Source: Dipteris shenzhenensis (taxonomy: Eukaryota; Polypodiophyta; Polypodiopsida; Gleicheniales). Taken from it: 64,000 nt of DNA. Below the pieces are notes generated by a model. The model was not told where the DNA came from and ran no database searches. It saw nothing but the letters and a program-made list of their open reading frames with translations. The DNA is taken from assembly GCA_047967505.1 (NCBI GenBank), contig CM106538.1. One strand, given 5' to 3'. Positions 20,288 to 33,799 of the stretch are shown in pieces. Position 1 is the first letter of the stretch, and each line of letters begins with the position of its first letter. A program made the translations under genes and the position numbers.

Positions 20288-23200
20288 AGCTTGGAAAGTT
20301 GCAAAACACTAACAAACTGCACTTTTTATATTGAGGAACTCAAGCCTTGGAGGTATGCTCTGGTACCAATGCATGCATTTCTTCTAAAAGCGTGGATCAG
20401 TCTTTAATTCAAGCACCTTAAGAGTGCCTATGCCTTCATACCTTTAGTATAAGCGGGAAATGTACAAAACTACAATCCCAAAAAGTACTAATGTCAAAGC
20501 TAGAACTCTGATTTCTCCCCCAAATAAATGAGGCAATGATGAACCAATCATCAAATTCCTATTGCATCGCACCATCATACTTTACCAAGTGCTCATTGTG
20601 GTCCTACAACTAAAGATCATCAAGTCAAAGGACGTGCACAAATCCAATGGAAGTAGTTCTAGCTCAAAATGCTATCTGCCCAACTCACCATGCATTAGGA
20701 ATGATCCATGGGTGAAGAAAGATATGATAGGACATGCACTCTCCAAACTCTCTCTAGGAGAGATATCCTAATGCAATTCCCCTACAATTTCTACATGTAG
20801 AGAGCTTAAATCATATGATTCCTACATGTAAAATCTACATATGATTCATACATTATCAAATTAAGAACTTTACATATGATCGTTCACAAGAAATCAATGG
20901 CTTTACATATGATTGTTCACAAATTAATGACTTTGCATAGTATTACTGCATACCAAATTGGCAACTTTGGATATGATTGTTCATAAGAAATCAATGATTT
21001 ATTATCCATCAACTAATGAACAAGTAAAAAGTTCCAACAAAACTTTACTCAAACAACTTGAGAGAAAAAAATACATTCAAATTAGAAGCTTCATTCTACA
21101 TTATTGGCATTCAAAATAGCCTTCAAGGTGACCACAGGCATGACACCATTCAAGGCATCTGACCATAGGCATGACGAGTTCATAATATATAATCTTGAAG
21201 TTGTAGACCTATGGAGTTCATAGTACCAAGTCTCAAGGTGGCTGTGCAATACAAATTATCCCCTAAAGAGTCTCCAAATGATAGATTGGAAAAACTTTTG
21301 CAACTTGAGTAAGATAGAATACAAAGTTCTCTTATTTTCATATAATTCAGAGATGCAGCTAGGCATGGGCATATAGAAATATCAAGTTCAATTTATTCCA
21401 AAAAAGTGGTTTTTTTCGTTATGTATAATTCAAATTTGGGTCTTCACCTAGGTAAAGGTATGATCCCCTCCATTTTAGATTATTGTTGTTTTGGAGGAAG
21501 GTACATTCAAAGTTTTTAGTTTGCATGGTAATGCATTTGATAAACCCATTAATGATTTTCACTTGAAAGATAAGATGTATGGGACCTATGCTTGAAATAG
21601 GCCAACTGTCAATTTTATTTGATTGGATCAAGATCTTCAATCCAAGTAGTTGTAACTTCCGATCTATAAAAGGAGGCTAGTAAACTTACATTTTTGTATG
21701 TCAAATGTCATTCATTATAATTGTCCATTCAATTTGCTCTATCAAGTACTCATTATGTTCTATCATTCGAACATTGTAACCTAGTGGCCCCACCATAAGC
21801 TTGCATCTCATGTCTTCACTACACATAGTAACTAGAAAGACCATACAACAGAATACAACTTTTATAGTTGGTAGAAGTCTATAGAAAATCATGCCAATTG
21901 CCAAAGCATCTTCATCTTCCACAACATCAAATGGTTCTAATTTAGATGCCAGCATCAAACCTCATCAACTCAAAAGTATTCCCCTTTCAAGATTTTTGGA
22001 TCTTCATGGATCTTGATGTTTTGGGAAATCGGTTAAGGATTTGTCAAATTGGGTTGTTGGAATATGCTCAATGCCATGGGAACACTGGTGTGCAAATTTT
22101 TTTATCAACAGTAAGAGAGAAATCTTTCTTCACATGAGACATCATATAAATACTACATGATGAAAAATGCTGAAAATCCACATCATCGTACTCCATCAGC
22201 ATGGTTTTTTCAGAGAGTTTTATTTTTTATTGTCTATACATCAAAGGACAACTATGTGCTTCTGCATACTATAGAATAGGGTCACAAACTAAGATGGGCT
22301 AGTTATGTGTATTCCAAGATAATGGGAGAAGTATTAAAAAGGACAAGAGGAAATCTCCACAAATCTCAACCTATCCCTTTTTTCATGCCTTACTTGAGCA
22401 ACAATCAACTACTACTTTTGTTCCGACTGCCCTAATGAAAGTCACACTTGTAGTAGGTACCTTAGGTGATGAGCCACCCCCTAAATTAGATCCAATGTTA
22501 GTATTCTAAGATTTATTAGAGAAGTAGTCAACCATTTTTCTAGAAGCTCATTGATTATGAAATTGTAGTCCACACTGATTTTGAGTTCAAATATAATATC
22601 TACAATGCCTTCACCTTCTTAAATAGCAAGCCATAAGGTTGCTAAGTTAAATTTCGCAAAACAAAAAAGAAATTTACAATCTCCTCTATCTAATGGAGTT
22701 GTAAGCAACATAGGCATTGGGTATGAACAAGCCTTGCCCTTTCTTCATTAAACAATTATATGCAGTAGCAACTCACAAAGGAAGAAAAAATAGAAGTGCA
22801 AAAGAAAGATTGGAGTAGCAGGCCAAACAACAATAGATAGAGTTCAATACACTAAAAGCCATGGTTATTCAATTATAAGATACCCTTGAAGAACAACCTA
22901 AACAACATCTAAGACAAACAACTAAATTGACACACAAACTCTCTAAGAAATCCAATGTTTACAGTTTAATAAAGGTTTGGTTGAATGAAATGCAAGCAAA
23001 ATTTTTTGTACAATTGTCTTAGTTGTACATTTCCAATAATTCATTACAAGAAAAAAGTATACTTTCATCTCAGTAGCTCTCAACTTTACAAAAGATGTAC
23101 AAATACAAATTCATGTTTTAGCTGACACCCATGAAATTGTGTAGATAGTGTGTTTTTCACCAATGTTGAGCTCCAAGTTATGAAAAATGCATCAATTGAT

Positions 23201-26200
23201 ATAAATAGGTAAAGAAGTATGGGACAAAATTACAACTAGATTGTTTCAATTTGAAACTACAAATTGTCCATATTAAGTGTATGCAACACATGAGCCAAAG
23301 GTTTGAAAATGTACCTTGTATGCCTTTAATTGGAAATTCCAAATACCTTAAGAAAACTTGCTCTCCACACTTCAAAAGTTAAACAATACAAGTTTTCTAG
23401 CCACTGCCTTAGAGGACAAAGTTATGGTGTTTCATGAGATGAGACTTTAAGATTTTGATTGCAAATTTTGTTTACCTTAAGAAAACTTACTCTCCAGTCT
23501 GCAAAACTCAAAACCACATATTTTGGAGTTGAAGAGGTGGATGTTTGCACACATGTCCTTAAGAAGATTTTTTTGTCTTAACTTCATGTGGAAGAAATTT
23601 TGCCGCGCATGTTTGAATTGTTTTGAAAACCCAAATCTTCTTCCTAGCACCATCATTCTTCCCTAACACCACTCAAATTTCTAGGTCCTCTAGTGCCAAG
23701 AGCTCCACTCATAGTGGTGATCATTGTGTTGTTCACCGATTATTCTTGATCTTGATCAGGTAGTCAAAAGAGACCCTTCTATATCTTGAAATTTCATTGA
23801 TAGCTTCCCATGCCCAAGGAGGTTGATTGAGAAAATGAAAATGAAAATAGTTGTAATTGGCTTGGGTTGCTTAGAACCTCCATTTTTGCAAAGTGTTTTA
23901 GCAAAAATAGCAAGGTTAGACCTTTTGGAAAGGGATTTAACCTAACTTTTTTTAGAAGTATCCTTTAAAAATATGGAAAAAAAAATTTTAATCTTAATTA
24001 TAGAAAATAATTGTATAAAAATATAATGATGGATTTAAAAGGAGGAAGGGGATCTAGTATCTAGACTCACAAGGGGAGTTTGGAGCTCCTGAGCACTTAT
24101 CTGCTAGTTTTGTGCAGCCATATATGTTTTGGGAGATTTCGTGCAGTGGGAAAAGGAACATTAATAGAATTCTCATTTCGAAGTGTCTTCTACATATAAA
24201 CTCTTAGTAAAAGGTTGGGGGTTGAATTTTGGGTGAGGAGCTTGTAATGAAAGCATTATTCATTCTCTCTCTCTGAGCCCTTTCTATTTTTGGTCTTGTT
24301 AGACTCCATGTGCAAATGCCCCTAGTGCATGTGCAGATGACATATTGTCTTGGTGAAAGAGAGTTCCCATTTTGTCACCTCCAACACTTCACCCAATTAG
24401 TGTGATTGAGATCTGCACTAGTGAGGCAGTTAGGGGAGGGATAGTGGCCATCCCTTTTTGTGCTTGCATCCAATGTTTTTGGAGCACCCGCCCAACCTGG
24501 TAGGTGGAGTTCTGAGCAACAAGTCTATATGATGCCCATCAACACAGCCATCTGGCCCATGGCCAATGCAATCATCATAAGCTTTTGTATTGTTATGCTC
24601 GCAATCTTTCCCTTCTGTGTAGTAGCTATATATTCCTTTGTGTGTTGTGTCCGCAAAGATTCTCTTTATTCCTCATTTTAGGTTAGTTATTGTTTTCTTT
24701 TCTCAACAACAATTGGTTGCATTGTTATTTCAAAATTTCAATGCTTATTTTTAGTTTGTTAGAATCAACCTTCTATAGTGGTTAAGCATGACAGTTATTG
24801 TAGCACAATTTGATTCCATTTGCGATGATTTGGAAAATTGCCTATTTCTTAACTTAAAAGTGCCTTTTCACATAATTTTTTAAACTATAAATGTGAATGA
24901 AATGCAATAATTATAAAATTTAGGTTAAAAAACACTCTTCAAAATTGCATGGGTTCAATATTCTATAGAATATAAATAAAGAATTGGTTGAAAAACTAGC
25001 TTTTTAAAGGGTTTTTTCAAAACTAGATGTGTCAATCTCTAGTTTGGATTCCACAATCACTTTCCTACATTTAAGAATCAAATTTTAAAAAGATTTACAA
25101 AAACAAATTCTTCTCACATTATAAAGATTTCAAAATCCACACTTGGTATTCTAGATCGAAGTTTAGGATTCTAAGTCTAAGTTTTGGTTGCTTTTAAGCT
25201 TTTCACTTAAATTTTAGATCAGGGGCTCTTATATTTTGAAGCATTAGCTAAGACAAGACTAGGAGTCTAGAATCTATATTGAGGTTACTTGGCTTCAAGA
25301 GATAAAGTTTGTGCAAAGATGTTTAGAGTTTTGGGATTTTGGAATCCCTTTTTAGTTTGCTAGTGTGTCAATGTTGTGAGATCTAGATTCCAAAATCCAT
25401 TTTTTGTGGGAGATTTTGGAATCCAAAATTGAAGTTGTGGGAGACCTGAAGGTTTCTTTGAGAACATCACACAGTATAATCAAGCATCGAGACATATTTC
25501 TACTTATTGTTTTGGGGCTTTACCCCCATTTCTAAAGCCAACCATGCAATCAAATTGCCAATAGAAATAAGGTTTGGAAGCTACAAATCAACCCAACTTT
25601 TGGATATCTGATTTTGGAATCCTTTTACACTCTGCAAGTGTGTCTATGTTGTGAGCCTTTTCTTTCTAGAGTCCAATCTGTGGAAGCCAAAAGGCACACA
25701 AAAATAGAGGTTTTCTCTTTCTGACTAGGTTTTGTTTTTCATTTTTGCGTGCATGTCTTTTATGGTGGAGATATCTCAAGAACATACAGTGATGTTTGGG
25801 CATCAAGAAGTATTTCTACTAGGTGTCTTGGTGTTTCACCCCATGTTAATCAAAATTTTGTATTCCTCTTTTTGTTTATATCTTTGTTGGTTTTCAAAAA
25901 TTCAATTTGTGGTTTAAATTGGGATCCAAAAATCTCTTTGTATTTCAAGTTGTTCTAGTTTCCCATTTGTAGTTCAAGTTAGAACTTTGGATTTCCATTT
26001 GTTATTCAAGTTAGGAGTCTATAATCTCTTTCGTGGTTCAAGTTGGGATTCTAGACTCCTACTCGTGGGACTCTGGAGTCTCCATCTAAAAGCCATCTTA
26101 TTCAAGTTGGGCTTTTCTTTTCTCTTTTTAGTGGTTAAAGTTGGCCCTCTAAACTACGTCTAATGGGATTTTAGAATTCTGAAAGCCATGTCATTCAACA

Positions 26201-26739
26201 TAAACTCAAGTAATAATATTGAGAGCTACATCACACACAAAAGAACATCAAGCCATCGAACAAATAGAGTAGGCGTCAAGCGAAACCATGAACAAAATCA
26301 GCTACAAGAACCACTCCAATCATCTTGTCTTGAAACAAGACCAAAGAACCATGAGAAAGAGCTAGAACCAGATTGCATGGCATGATAAGATGTACTCTTG
26401 CATTTTTGCCACATGGCAAAGTCTAACCAATCCCTTGAAGGAAATGAGAGAGCAAGAGTGTGTGAGCAAAAGAGCAACGTAGGTTGTATTGGAATGAGAT
26501 AAGAAAACAATACAAGATTGGGGGTTTTGTCTATGTTATAAAACCTAACCAACCCACTAACTGTATTTAGGGGGGGAAACCTCTAATGAGGAAAAAGTGC
26601 TCCTAACCCACTTATTAGTCATACATTGGTCACTCCCAAGAGTTATGGCTATAATTCCAACACCCCCTTGTAGTTCCAATGTGATGATGTACAAGGAAAT
26701 GATCAATCACCAAAGGGAGCTACGTTCAGTGCACTGTGA

Positions 26740-28030
26740 AAGGCCTCAAACTTCACGTGGAAGTGATTTGGTAAATATGTCTGCAACATTGTCATGTGTG
26801 GACACATAGATCATACTAATCTCCTGCATCTGACATAATGATTGTGAACCTCCATGTGCTTCCTGCGAGCATGAAACATAGGATTCTTGGCCACTGCTAT
26901 AGCACTCTGACTATTAGTGCTAATTGGATAAGGACTCTCCAATGAGAGATGAAGATCAACAAATAGACGGTACAACCACACTCAACTGTTGCTGTGAAAG
27001 CTGCCTGTACTCAGGTTCACACAAGGAGGTAGCCATAGTAGTTTGTTTCTTGCTATGAAAGCTGTGTGTACTCAACTTCACATAAGGAGGTAGCCATAGT
27101 AGTTTGTTTCTTGCTCAACCTAAGAAATGCAAGCATTACCCAAAAATAAACAATTACCACTTGTGGACTACCTTGTATCATAATCTTCAGCCCAATTGGA
27201 GTCACTACTATAAGCATGCATTTGCAAGTCAACCCCCTTGGGAAACATCAAGCCATAAGAGTTAGTGCCTTGCAAGTATTGAAAAATGTGTTTTACAACC
27301 TACCAATGTGCACTCTTCAAGCTGTGCATATATCTGCTCACTTGTGAAACTGCAAATTGAATGTCAAGCCGAGTATTACACAAGTAAATGAAGCATCCAA
27401 CAATCTTGTAAAGTGTGGCATCAACCGGTTCACCTCCACCATACATGTGATAAGCTTCAACCCTGGCTCCATCGAAGTTATTGTAAGCTTCCAATCTTGC
27501 ATCTTGAACCAATCCAAAAGCTTCTACACATACTTGGATTGAGACATAATGATGCCACGACTTTCTTGTATGAACTGGATCCCCAAATAAAAATGAAGCA
27601 TGCCCAAATATGACATGTCAAAAGTACCTCTCAACTCAAGCTTGAGATCTACATTTTTTCCTTCATTAGACCCTGTGGGTAACACATGATCTACATAAAG
27701 AATAATGACCAAAATCTCCCCCGAATCCTTCTTGATGTAGAGGATACTCTCAATTGGACTATTATTGAGATCCTTGCTGGTCAAAAATGCATCAATCTTC
27801 AAGTACTAAGCACGTGGAGCCTGTTTCAACCCATACAAAGCTTTATTTAACTTGCAAACTTTATGTGCATCACATGATAACTCTAAAGCCTCTTTCAATA
27901 AGTCTCCATTAAGAAATGTCGTTTTTATATCCAACTAATGTACGTTTCAATCAAAATGTACAGCCATGGCTATAACTAATGACATCTCCAATTTTTCTTC
28001 AACTTCTCTACATCACTCTTAGCCTTTTGT
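26740..28030 (-). pseudogene. Copia RT-RNase H fragment (heavily decayed)
   Basis: Reading the minus strand from 27.99 kb: DIKTTFLNGDL, KVCKLNKALYGLKQAPRA, ILYVDHVLPTGS (the YVDD box changed to YVDH), FDMSYLGMLHFYLGIQF. Then come GCFIYLCNTRLDIQFAVSQVSRY and, near the end, DNVADIFTKSLPREV. These are the canonical copia RT and RNase H blocks. Many stops and frameshifts are present, and the catalytic second Asp is lost. No LTR could be defined. Confidence 0.85.
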
Positions 28031-28068
28031 AAAGACTGTCCAAAATCAACCTTAGACTGATTTGTATG

Positions 28069-28460
28069 CTAATTCCCTTTCACCCTTGCCTTAAACTTGG
28101 AAAACATAGCATATTTACCTACACGTGTGGCCATATTTTTCCGTGTATGCTCTTCTTGCAACAAAAGCCCTATCAACTTATGCAAAGTAAGAGGATTGCC
28201 CACCCCCCTCAAAGACAAATTCAATGAGGTATGAAAACCAAGATAAGAATCAAGAAGAGAATTCAAAGTGGTAGTAACCATCTCGGAATCTAGAATTATC
28301 TCATCAATATTCAACAATCTCTCTCACAAATCCTGAAGTTTCATATGAGTATGAGTCAACTCTCTCTTCATAAATGAAACTCTTGCATCATTGCGGGCTG
28401 CAAACATTCTCTCAAAGCTACCTTAGAGGTCCTGGATGACCACAATAAGAGAAATCACAT
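28069..28460 (-). pseudogene. Copia gag fragment fused next to RT
   Basis: The minus strand shows AARNDARVSFMKRELTHTHM, a stop, then LNIDEIILDSEMVTTTLNSL, LLDSYLGFHTSL and NPLTLHKLIGLLLQEEHTRK. This is the middle of a UBN2-type Gag. It lies directly before the RT fragment in the same orientation, so protease and integrase (about 2 kb) are missing by internal deletion. Confidence 0.75.
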
Positions 28461-30096
28461 TAGTGCTTGTGCATCACGAGAATTCCACCTCTTCTACTCC
28501 TGTGTGGGAAGAAGAACTGCAGCAACTACACCTAGCGCTTATCCTACACCCTATGCTTGTCCTCTACCTCTTCATCCACCTTGTTGAGGAGTCGTCGCAG
28601 GTGCAACCACATTCTCTAGTCTTGTCTCATCCCCTGTGACATAATCCCACAAATGTTTGCCAACTAAAAGATTATGTATCATAAAACTCCATATTTAGAG
28701 AGTATTTGATACGATCCAACTTATCCTTGTATGTGAGGACACCAAAAACATCATTAGGATTATTTTGGGCCATGAATGCCAAATAAACTGCAACAAATAT
28801 TGACAATTAACTTCCCTTCTTGGGAGTAGAGATGCACAACACAAATCCCTTCCGGGATCCAGAGACAGCCCCAAAATGCTCACTGACCTAGCCAAATAAT
28901 GGCATAAAATGCATCAGCCCAAAAGCATAAATCTTTCACGAACTCTGACAAATGTGCCTAAAACACTTGCAAATTGGCCAAAAGCCCCAAATCTTGCAAA
29001 ATAAGAGTCCTAGACCAAAAGCCCCAAATTGCAATGTGAAATTGACCCAAAATAGGGGCACCCCAAATTGAATGCCCAAATCAGACACAATGTGCTCAAA
29101 TTTGCTCCAAAATGAGCCTGTGCACCAATTTCACACAATGTGCTGAAATTTGCCCCAAAGTAGCCTTCAAAACACCTGCAAACACCAGCCTTTCTCCCTC
29201 TTTGAGATGCGGGATAATCCTATCCCTTCCCCTCTTCCATTCTCTCACATCACCAGATAGGAAAGAGGGTGGACACAGATTTGCAGAGAAGACTTGGAAT
29301 GCAGTCAGGTCGCCAGGCAACCTGAAGACAATGCACCCTGGAAGATAACTATGGTCTGTCGTCGACCCCAGTTGTCCTGAAGGAATATCAATTTGTTCAC
29401 ATTTGGCAAATTCAGGTACGAGCAGACTGCCAATGAAACACAAGTCATTTTCATTACAGCCTTGATATAAAGGCTTGCAAACCATAGGGATATTCATATC
29501 AAGGCTTGCAAACCATAGGGATATTCTTCAATCAGTCATCCTGTAAGACTCTTGAACGATGCTGAGATATTTTACTGTCTATGGGTTGGTAGTAGATGTA
29601 TAGGATGAGACACCTGGGATTCTGCAGCTATAGGGAGAACTTGGATTGTATATCCTTGATGGGAAGGGCACCTTCCTGTTTCCTTGCAAAACTTTCTTTT
29701 TACTTAATACAGATTTCTGTTTTATCGAAAAACACGTACACCTTATAGATTATCACATATTCAATGAAAGTCCTGTCAACAAAGCAAAAACTAGATCGAC
29801 ACCAAGCTTTTTACTGTATATCAGTTCGCTAAAAGCAATGTTGACATCAACATCAAAGCCTAGATTGCATAACAAAAATATGGTACTTTACCCAGATCAC
29901 ACATAAAACTAATGTGCACAGCTGCCTTCATGCAATGTTGCAGCTTTACAAATTATACACGACCTCAAAATACCCCACATGGGATTATTCAATCTTTACT
30001 TCTCAACTGCAGAGGTTTCTACCGAGTTACCAGCCACTCAGTTCTTTACCTCTCTTTGCTTTATCACCTTTCATTAACTTGTTACCTTACAACGAC
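28461..30096. other. Unassigned stretch downstream of URM1
   Basis: It holds a 134-codon minus frame at 29096-29497 with a protein-like first part (FIGSLLVPEFAKCEQIDIPS) that I do not recognise. The part nearest 30.1 kb is probably URM1 3' untranslated sequence. No other gene is supported. Confidence 0.4.
29470..29531. repeat. 31-bp perfect tandem duplication
   Basis: AAGGCTTGCAAACCATAGGG and the following ATATTCATATC repeat back to back at 29470 and 29501. Confidence 0.92.
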
Positions 30097-30822
30097 TCAA
30101 CCACCATGCAGAGTTGATATGAATACAATTGTATCATTATTGTCCAAGGTTGCTTCCAACCGCCCACAGAGCTCCCAATCACAATCATTTACAAGAACTA
30201 AAACTCCAGGCCTTCTGCACATAGCCACCTTCTTTAGAATGCAAGAGCCAGATACACCATGGTTTTTAGCACATTCTACATACTAATTGAAAGGAAATTT
30301 GTAAGCGACTCCGAACAAATGTGAAAGATTATCGGAGGTCCAAAGATATATAAACACGAGGGGAAAATAAAGGGTTTTCCAAGAAGCTCACATTGATTTA
30401 TCTTTCATAAATAGTTCAGGCCTTTCCTTCAGGAGATTATCTCTTATCCAAACCAATAAATGCTCCATCTTGACCTGGAGCAACAACAGTCGGGAAGTTC
30501 AGGCTGCTGCAAATCATCTTGAACATGATTACAGCAGAAGAGAGATCTGGCAATTACCTTGTCCACACCCTTGTTTAGCGGTATGTCCACATAATGCGTC
30601 TTTACTGAGCCAAACAATAGCTCGAGCCCACCCCTAGCATCATCATTTGATGAGATTATGCATTGATAAAGATAGTACACTTCTCAACAAACCCATAGAC
30701 AATGTACCATACAAGAGAATAATGGGTCTTTTACACACAACTATGTTGCTGGGCAGCAAGTTTTACCCAAATTCTAAGGTCAAATGCACAGATGTTGTTA
30801 CTCCAAGTGAATCGCTACCCAT
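30097..30822 (-). CDS. URM1: URM1, ubiquitin-related modifier 1, four exons
   Basis: Exons 30822-30767, 30633-30558, 30474-30392 and 30214-30097 join at GT/AG sites into 333 bases, 110 residues plus stop. Introns are 133, 83 and 177 nt. The protein shows LTLEFGGGLELL (14-25), the helix [18 protein letters not shown] (48-65), [15 protein letters not shown] (73-87) and the C-terminus VFISTLHGG (102-110). These are the hallmark blocks of URM1. The diglycine end is the site activated by the E1-like MOCS3/CNX5 enzyme. URM1 then acts as sulphur carrier for thiolation of wobble uridine in cytosolic Lys, Glu and Gln tRNAs, and as a protein modifier. Plants usually have ~100 residues; the extra length is an N-terminal [12 protein letters not shown]. 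The start is the ATG at 30822, the only one in frame in exon 1. No defect is seen, so it is likely functional. Confidence 0.95.
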
Positions 30823-32334
30823 ATGGAAATTGCTTCACACCACCACCTTAATCGAGGTAGAAATTGCTTCACACCACCACCTAAAAGTGCAGATCAACAT
30901 GGGCTCCAATTAAAAAGAACATTGGAATTTGGTTCACACCATCATCCGGCATTTGTCTTTAGGGACATGCACATTTGTTGTAAGGCTTCAGTCAACTAAA
31001 AGGAATTCCAAAGACCACATGCTATGGTAAAAGTAACATGCAAAAGAAGTTGCCACAGAAAGAATGGAGAATGTGAGAGACAAATGGTTATGATGTCTGT
31101 GTACTAGTGGACATCTTCTGAAGTTACAAGACAATTGTTGAATTGAGGTATTTTACCCTTGTTGAAGTTAACACTCAATAGGTGGAAATACAGTCTTCAA
31201 AGAGTACAATCTCCAGCTGCAACATTTACAAAATTGGGATCAACAAACACAAAAAAGCAAGAGGGGGAAATTAGTACTTTAATGTAATCAGATAGTTTGC
31301 AACAAGGTCTTGTACAAGACTGTTATGCACATTAAAAAATATTTAAGGCAACTGTGCAGGCTGCAAATAACTGTAGGGAGTTGTGGCCCCTTGCAATTGC
31401 ATGTGGCATTTAATTGCCTGTGGCATTTACAATACATACACGTAAAATATTGCTGTATTGGGTGAAAACGATCTGCCCAACCCAATACATGCTGGTGCTG
31501 AGGGAGTCATCCCTAGCTGTACAACCTCCATACACATCCAGAACAATGTAGGGTAGCTAATGTAATATTCTGCTCAGAAAATGAGTAGAAATTAGCTGTA
31601 AATCAGCTCTCTAAGCAGCCTGGATGTGCTCGGACCGTGGGCAAACTGAAAAACGACTTGCACAAATCAAGCTGCCTCAAGCTAGGTTGAGCTTTATAAA
31701 GTGGTGGCTGAACTGAACAAGATCTGAGAAGCATGCCATACAGGAAAGTCTATCAACATATGTCTTGCCACAGGGATCTGCTATGATACCAATGAAAGGA
31801 ATGGGGAGCAGGGAAAGACGAGAGGAGCTAAAAGGCTAAATGTATTAATGAGAATGAGCCACCAAAAAACTAGCACAATGAAGAGAGTGTACCTAATATA
31901 CTAGACCCTCAACAGTGATGGTGTGGCATGATGACAATTTGCACAGATTCGAGGTGGTGATTTCCTCCACCTCAATGCATGGAGCTATTGCAGGATCAGG
32001 CAAGAGACAGCTGCTCGTTGCTATTTTCACCGATTTCTTCAATTGGTATTCAGTTGTATTACAAACAAAGAAGTCAGTTATAAACAGATTATTCATGGAC
32101 TATGTGTACAGTATCCTGTAGTCTGTTCAAGGATACGATAGGGTTCAAATACCAAAACACGTGATCAAGAACTGTCCAGAAAACTCACCAAATCGACAGC
32201 AGTATTTGAAAGAAACTAGATGTTGTTTTAGGGAATCACCATGCACGTAAGTACAAAAGCAGAAGAGTAAGTTGCACGCATGACGAGGATGAAGATCAAC
32301 AAAGGAGATCTCATATAGAATCTGCCTCAAACAA
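30823..32334. other. URM1 upstream region and possible copia LTR/PBS remnant
   Basis: Immediately upstream of the URM1 start, AAATTGCTTCACACCACCAC occurs twice (about 30827 and 30861). Near 31783-31797 the minus strand reads TTGGTATCATAGCAG, resembling a copia primer-binding site, which suggests an LTR remnant just above it (about 31.8-32.3 kb). I could not define LTR ends. No host gene is recognised. Confidence 0.4.
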
Positions 32335-33720
32335 CTACAGCAAACTCTCGAAGTACCCGACTCTTTGACTAAAGGTCAGTAGACTTTCTGATGGAAGGAG
32401 TCTTAAAACATATGATGGAGAGGGGGTGCAAACCCACCTTAGATAGGCCCCAAATGGGCTGGCAACATGCCACATGTCACTAGACACACCTGCCACACCA
32501 GGTGGAGCATTGAGCTTTGGGACCCCCTCAATGTCCAATGTCTGCATTATGATGGAGATCCAACACAGTAAGCTTCATAAGGTACCAACGTATTGTGTCT
32601 CAGGACTAACAGCCTGGTGAAGATGTCTTATTCCTTCTCCTTGGACAAACACTAAACAAGACTGATGTCTTTGTTAAGGATCTTTTCTTACACACACTGA
32701 TATGAACCTCAATGTGCTTTATCAAAGCACGGAACACTGGATTCATTGCAGTTGCAGGTCATCACAATTTAGGATGGTCGAATCCCTGATGATGAAGAAC
32801 CAATGCCATCCAAAATTCATCTTAATCATATTGCTTCCCATGTCACAATGGAAGTGACCCCGTACTCTTGCTTCATGGAAGAAGAGCAACTGCATTGCTT
32901 CTTGCTAAGGCAAGATACGCAGCTGCCTACTAGCATGAAACAGTAGCTTGATGTAGACATACGGGACCTTTCCAAACCAAGTCACAATAACCACTGAGTG
33001 TGGGCTCCTACAATATATACGATGCCGTACTCCTGCATTGCTTCTTGCTAAGGCAAGATACGCAGCTGCCTACTAGCATGAAACAGTAGCTTGATGTAGA
33101 CCTACGGGACCTTTCCAAACCAAGTCACAATAACCACTAAGTGTGGGCTCCTACACTATATATGACGCCGTACTCCTAAGTACCTCTGATGTATCTCAGT
33201 ACTGCAACCCTCCAAGCCTTCTCCTTCAGCAAGGGGGAAAACTGACTCAATATCCAACTGCAAAGCTAACGTAACGTCTCACGTTTGACCGATAAATGAG
33301 GCTCCCAAACACCTTTGATAGTTCATTGACATCTACCAACAGGGATGTGACCTTGGTGACACATGATCTACATTGCTCCATAGCCCATTTTGGCTCATAG
33401 GTGCCTTCCGGAGTGTTCACACCTCCTTCTGGAAACACTGAAACCCTAAATGTGGTTCTATGTACACCTCCTTAGTTCTCCATTTAGAAAAGCTGACGTC
33501 ATCCATCTAACGTACCAGCCATTTGTGATGTGTAGTAAATGCAAGAAACATCTTGAAGGCTGGTATCCTTGCATTTTGAGCAACTATTTCTTCATTGTTG
33601 AATCCCTCCACTTGAGCATACCTTTGAGTACCAATCTAGCCTTGTACTTGTCCCGTGAGTCTTGTATTTCATATCTATAGCTTGTAGCAGAGTATAGACT
33701 CTATCCTAGTCTTCATTCCT
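32335..33720 (-). pseudogene. Copia RT start and RNase H end (decayed, internally deleted)
   Basis: The minus strand gives DKYKARLVLKGM near 33.65 kb (normally RYKARLVAKGF), then VFGSLIYRSNVRRYVSFAVGY near 33.3 kb. A SRSPHLVV block from RNase H and a KH-IEV-like end near 32.7 kb follow. The central RT with YVDD is absent. It contains the 143-bp duplication listed separately. Multiple stops. Confidence 0.72.
32890..33178. repeat. 143-bp tandem duplication inside the copia remnant
   Basis: CTGCATTGCTTCTTGCTAAG at 32890 recurs at 33033, and the match runs through ACAGTAGCTTGATGTAGAC to GCCGTACTCC with a few substitutions. Confidence 0.92.
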
Positions 33721-33799
33721 TACCGGAGGAGAATGGCAACAAAAAAAAAGGACAATATATTTACTGTGGAAAGCCAAGCCATTGAATCTTGAAAGGAAA

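Larger units (their letters stand above)
18912..26739. other. AT-rich gene-poor stretch
   Basis: I recognise no gene or element here over about 7.8 kb. Open frames are short and unsupported. It contains the small tandem duplications listed separately. There are loose repeats of a CTTTACATATGATTGTTCA phrase at 20868-20990 and degenerate TTCAAGTTGGGATTCT-like phrases at 25940-26130. Old, eroded transposons are likely but not identifiable by eye. Confidence 0.5.

Noticed and set aside
29096-29497. 134-codon minus-strand frame as a host gene
   Set aside because: The first third looks protein-like, but I recognise no family and see no partner exon. It may be untranslated or transposon sequence.
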